Source of the DNA: Telopea speciosissima
Lineage: Eukaryota > Streptophyta > Magnoliopsida > Proteales > Proteaceae
NCBI RefSeq assembly: GCF_018873765.1
Contig: NC_057922.1
Coordinates: 12,971,563-13,035,562, forward strand
Direction: 5' to 3'
DNA: 64,000 nt
Below the pieces are notes generated by a model. The model had not been told where the DNA came from. It ran no database searches and worked only from the letters and a program-made list of their open reading frames with translations. The position numbers and the translations under genes were made by a program. The first letter of the stretch is position 1. The number at the start of each line of letters is the position of its first letter. This document shows, piece by piece, positions 60,189 through 64,000 of the stretch.

Positions 60189-60394
60189 ATATATACATTC
60201 AATTTTTTTTTCAACTTTTTTTTTGACTGAATCTCTGGTTAATACCGTGGATCAGTATCATGGAATCGGCCCAATTCTAACCAATTCACCTGATTAGAAT
60301 CGAATTCAAAATGGAATTTAGTTGGGCTGATTCGTACAAAAAAAATAAGAAGAAAAAGAACTCTGTTCAGAAGAGTGGCCTACGTCGAATCTTA

Positions 60395-60758
60395 GGAAAA
60401 TTACATAATTAGCTACTTTTGGGTTTTCATTTACAAAACTGTCCGCCCTATGTTTGAGTTAACAGAAATAGATAAAAATAAGTTTAGTTTTACAAAACTA
60501 GACAAAATAGTGACTCTCCTTCATCCTTCGTCTTCCTTGGCAGTTCCCCTGGGTGGGGTTGCAGGGAATGGAGGATGCTTGGGCGAGAAGGCAATGGCAG
60601 GGGTAAAAATCTCTAAAAAAGTAAGTGTGGGAGGGAGAGACACTATTTTGTCCAGTTTTGTAAACCTTAACTTGTTTTTGTCTATTTTTGTTAATTCAAA
60701 CATAAGATGGACAATTTTGTAAATAAAAACTCCAAAGTAGCTAATCATGTAATGTTCC
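60395..60758. repeat. 364-bp palindromic element with about 120-bp arms
   Basis: Left arm 60395-60518 and right arm 60635-60758 are near-complementary over their whole length, for example TTACATAATTAGCTACTTT against AAAGTAGCTAATCATGTAA. As a result both strands encode nearly the same peptide start (MFELTEIDKNKFSFTKLDK on plus, MFELTKIDKNKLRFTKLDK on minus). The 116-bp loop is GC-richer. No clear target duplication. It can form a long hairpin RNA. Confidence 0.88.
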
Positions 60759-60769
60759 TTCAAATTTTT

Positions 60770-60935
60770 GTCCCCTCCAGTTCCTTACCTAGTCTAATTC
60801 CCACAGTTCCTTTAATAAGGGGGGCGCAATGACCACCCTATCCCTGCCTGAACACTCTACCCGGGTGGGTCCAACCCCCCCCCTTTATTATAGGCACTGG
60901 GGAACTGGAGGTGATAATTTTCTGGCCTACACCAG
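60770..60935. repeat. Foldback repeat, CCCCTCCAGTTCC arms
   Basis: CCCCTCCAGTTCC at the left pairs with GGGGAACTGGAGG at the right, and CCTTTAATAAGGGGGG with CCCCCCCTTTATTATAGG. A related, shorter piece is at 15403-15480 and shares the trailing GGAGGTGATAATTTTC. Confidence 0.8.
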
Positions 60936-62861
60936 TGCTCTGATCATGTGTCTTATCTCTATCCTTCCTCTGTGACAAGACATCCATGCCATTGTTTTGG
61001 GGGATGACAGAAAACGACACATGGAGTGTTGGCGTTGGCTGCGCTCCCAATCAAAGAACCACTTCCCCACACACACCCTCCCCCCCACCCCCCCCCCAAA
61101 AAAAAAAAAACCCTTCCAATTTCAAGCCCTCATATTTAGAACATGGATGGAAGAAAATCTCTAATTCGACAAAAAAATATTTTGAACCTGAAGAGGTAAT
61201 ACAAACCCTCCTATTTCAAGCTCTCATATTCGAACGTGGATTATGGAAGCTTATCAATAACTTGATCCCAAAATAATTTGAACATAAAATATGAAAGCAT
61301 ATACCTAATTCGACCCCAAACAATTGAAAATGTTTTGTCACCACTGGGTTTTGCAGCTTTTGCCAAACAAAACTTGAATCAAGGCCATAAATGTTTGGAC
61401 CGAGTTTTCCTTCATTCCATTCAAGTCCGTTCACCACGGGTAAGTTCAGGTGTGAATGGGGTATTGGGAGGGTATTTTAGGAAACATACTAAAACTCTAT
61501 AGGGCTTAGTAAACCCTAGGATAGTGTGGTGAACATTCATGACCGGTGAAGGAAAACTTTCTCCTAAATGTCTTAATTAATTTTGGACAACAGAACAGAC
61601 CACCATGATATGCATGTGGGATGAAATCTCACACCAAACCAATGGGAACACAAGAATGGGAGGCTGTAAGGGAGGAGAAAGAGTGTCATGGATGTGATAG
61701 TGTGAGAGGGACCTTTTCCCACTCCAAGCACGCTGGCCTGGACCAATGGTTGGTGGCATAGGGAGTGGCAGGGTGGTCCTTTCCAGGGGAGTGGGAGAGA
61801 GACAACCACAACCTGGGCACCCTGGTGTCATGTCCAGACTATTCCCATTTCTTTTAATGCTAGAATCTTTTACATAATTGAGGGGGGAGGGATGTAGCCA
61901 TGTTTATCAGCATCTCTCACGCCAAGCAATAGGTGCTTGGGAGGGAGTGTTTACAATGTGTATATAAAGACCCAGATGCATGGTCACTGAGGAGAGAGTG
62001 TCTGAAATTGTGAGTGTATCAAAGATATTGAGTTTTGGTAAAAAAAAAATCTTATATTCCTTAGAACCAGAAAAAACTCAGATGTCAGATTACAATGTTT
62101 CATCAGCCACAGAGTGTAATTTGACCAAACTGTCATATCTATCATCGACGACACCTTCCTATCTAAGGATTCAGCTACAATATTAATCTCCCTATAAATA
62201 TATTGAAAATTACATTCAATAAAATAAGTGGCTAAATGAATAATATATCCTCAATCATAGGTTGAACACATAGATGAACATTGGTGTTTAATCCTATGAT
62301 ATAAGAGCTTAGGCCTTTACAGCCCTTCTCCATCAAAAGCCTCTCAAAACTCTCTGAGATTGCTTCCAACTTATAGGTTTAGATATTGCATAACAAACCT
62401 AACATATATGATCCCTAATTAGAATACCCAATCCCTCTTACTGGTTTTTCTTCTTTCTAATCGAAGGGAAAATACAACTCACATTCAATTAAATTGCTAT
62501 GTGGATTTATTGCGTGGTATATGCAGCAGGTACAGAATGATTTACTTTTTTCCCACTAAACAATAGATAATAGAGGTTCTAAGAGGATTATTAGTGTAAT
62601 GGAACTCTTCCGGTTGTCAATAGGGAATATTAATACTGACTACAAAAACTTCATGCAGAAATTCCAAATGAGTCCCCAGTCTTCAGGACTTATTAATCAA
62701 ATAAAGACAAGATTTCCTCTTCAAAAGCTTGATTGCTTGAGGGTTCATTTCAATCAACCCTCTCTCTCTCTCTCTATCTCTAAAATTTCTTCAATTTGTT
62801 CTTTGTCTTTTAGGATCTAAAACAAGGTAGTAAGAGTTACTGAGTTACAAATTTGAAGGGA
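60936..62861. other. Intergenic; 3' flank of the SPL gene at the end
   Basis: Contains a poly-C/poly-A run (61080-61112) and a weak palindrome around 61690-61840. No gene. The last few hundred bases are presumably the 3' untranslated region of the minus-strand SPL gene. Confidence 0.5.
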
Positions 62862-63681
62862 TCAGAGCAACTCAACTTCAAACATGGCTTGACCTAAGTG
62901 CAGTAGATTCTGCATATCCTCTGGATGCTGGTTCTGCTCTGCCACACCTCCTGTGGACTGTGACGCTTCATTGGAGCTTGAGATGAACAGATTGTTATAA
63001 GATGAAAGGCTATTCTCTCTCTGAAATAAAGCTGTAGAAGAAGAGGAATAGGATGAGTTGTTATTATTATTGAAGATGAAAGATCTTTGATGAGTAGCTG
63101 CAGCAGCAGCAGCATCAGCAACACTGTAAGAGATCTGATTCTGATTCTCTTCTCCTCCAAGAGACAAGGCAGGACCATTGGTTACTGTCTCTTTAACACT
63201 AGAAGTTGAGTCACCAGTAAAGGTTCTTTCTTTGTTGCTGTTGATGTTTCCTGTGATGGAAGAATTCTCCTTTATTACTGATCCAGAAATTGATGAACCC
63301 ATCTGTGGAAATGCTGTTGATTTGCAAAGAAGAATATTAAAAGACAATTTTCTTAATTAAGAAGGATGAGTAGAACATGCCTTTTCAGGAATTTTTTTTT
63401 TTTTTTTTTTCTAGTCAGATCCAAGAATCTTGGTGGTGTTGCACCAATGGAAGTGAAAAATCAGAGTTAAGAAAAACAAAAAAAAAAAAGGGGGCAAAAA
63501 GGAAGGACATGGAAGAAGAGAGAGAGTGAAGATCAGAATAATACCATTTTCAGCAGGTTTAGCAGTTACTGACGATGTATCTGACGAACCGATTTGGGGC
63601 TTTCTTCTACGCCGATTGTGATCTGCCAAGCGTTTTCTACAGCTTCTTTTAGCTTCATCAAACTCTGACAACACATGGAAT
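62862..63681 (-). CDS. SPL: SBP-box (SPL) transcription factor, exons 2 and 3 only; 5' part outside the window
   Basis: Plant-specific nuclear DNA-binding factor recognising GTAC-core sites. Exon 2 (63681-63545) encodes the second half of the SBP domain, [20 protein letters not shown] then [10 protein letters not shown]: the His and Cys of the second zinc knuckle plus the bipartite nuclear signal. It starts at the conserved SBP intron position. Exon 3 (63313-62862) joins in frame as [14 protein letters not shown] and adds about 150 residues, rich in Ser/Asn ([15 protein letters not shown]), ending [16 protein letters not shown]. The first exon, with the first zinc knuckle, must lie beyond base 64000; 63682-64000 is intron. 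No miR156-like site was seen in exon 3 or the following 250 bp, unlike most SPL genes. The exact SPL clade was not determined. Confidence 0.92.
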
Positions 63682-64000
63682 CTGTCCACCCAAGAGAGAG
63701 AGAGAGAGTACTTAATGAAGACCCATTTGAAGCTCAAGCCCAAGTGCTTCAACCATAAAAATTTTCCAGAAATTTCGAGCAAAGGAAATCAATTTTATGA
63801 AACTATAAGTTCCAAGTTCTAAATCCTAGTGCAGAATTTGAAAAAAAAAAAAAAAAATAGAGGGAGAGAAAGAGAGAGAATCTGTAATTTTGTGTGTTTC
63901 TGCAAGTGGCTAAATCATAAAGATCATCTTCTAATTATAACTAAAATCTTAGCAAAATAAAAGAAAGCTTCCGTTTTAAGCTGTAAGTAGATCAATTTTA

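Noticed and set aside
63495-63520. GAAGAAGAGAGAGAG on the plus strand, resembling a miR156 target in the minus-strand SPL gene
   Set aside because: It lies in the intron between exons 3 and 2 and matches only the central CT-rich core; the flanking target bases differ.

Overview
This is a stretch of plant nuclear genome. The genes are interrupted by GT-AG introns, the base composition is AT-rich, and the gene families are plant-specific (class III peroxidases, an SBP-box factor, a DUF863-like protein). Codon use is AT-leaning, so it is not grass-like. A broad-leaved angiosperm fits, but the species cannot be named from the sequence.

Six genes can be supported. (1) 4606-16081 (+): six 3' exons of a CENP-O kinetochore gene, spread over 11.5 kb because the introns are full of transposon debris; its 5' exons are not visible. 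(2, 3) 20069-22001 and 24792-27050 (+): two complete class III peroxidases with the same four-exon structure, a tandem duplication. (4) 40384-41483 (+): a two-exon DUF863-like protein. (5) 46603-46968 (+): a one-exon small secreted protein. (6) 52866-56184 (-): a three-exon, probably plastid-targeted small membrane protein. At the right edge (62862-63681, -) are the last two exons of an SBP-box (SPL) transcription factor whose first exon lies outside the window. The genes share no pathway; apart from the peroxidase pair they are neighbours by chance.

The rest is intergenic or intronic repeat: a copia solo LTR with a 5-bp target duplication, a TRIM remnant with a primer-binding site, decayed LINE pieces, a decayed hAT-like transposase and, most conspicuously, many short foldback elements. 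One foldback family (about 130-185 bp, ends GGG...CCC, mostly 9-bp target duplications) occurs at least seven times. A second class consists of degenerate short-word repeats (TTTCGG, GATACCG, CGGATTCGGAT, GGGTCAGG). Several of these have clear terminal inverted repeats and 8-10 bp target duplications, so they are discrete transposed units and not simple repeats.

No CRISPR array, rRNA, convincing tRNA or organelle insert was seen. The most interesting signals are the short-word elements with target duplications, a layered series of insertions at 44.06-44.99 kb, a 364-bp palindrome encoding nearly the same peptide on both strands, and a foldback element whose insertion predates the peroxidase duplication.
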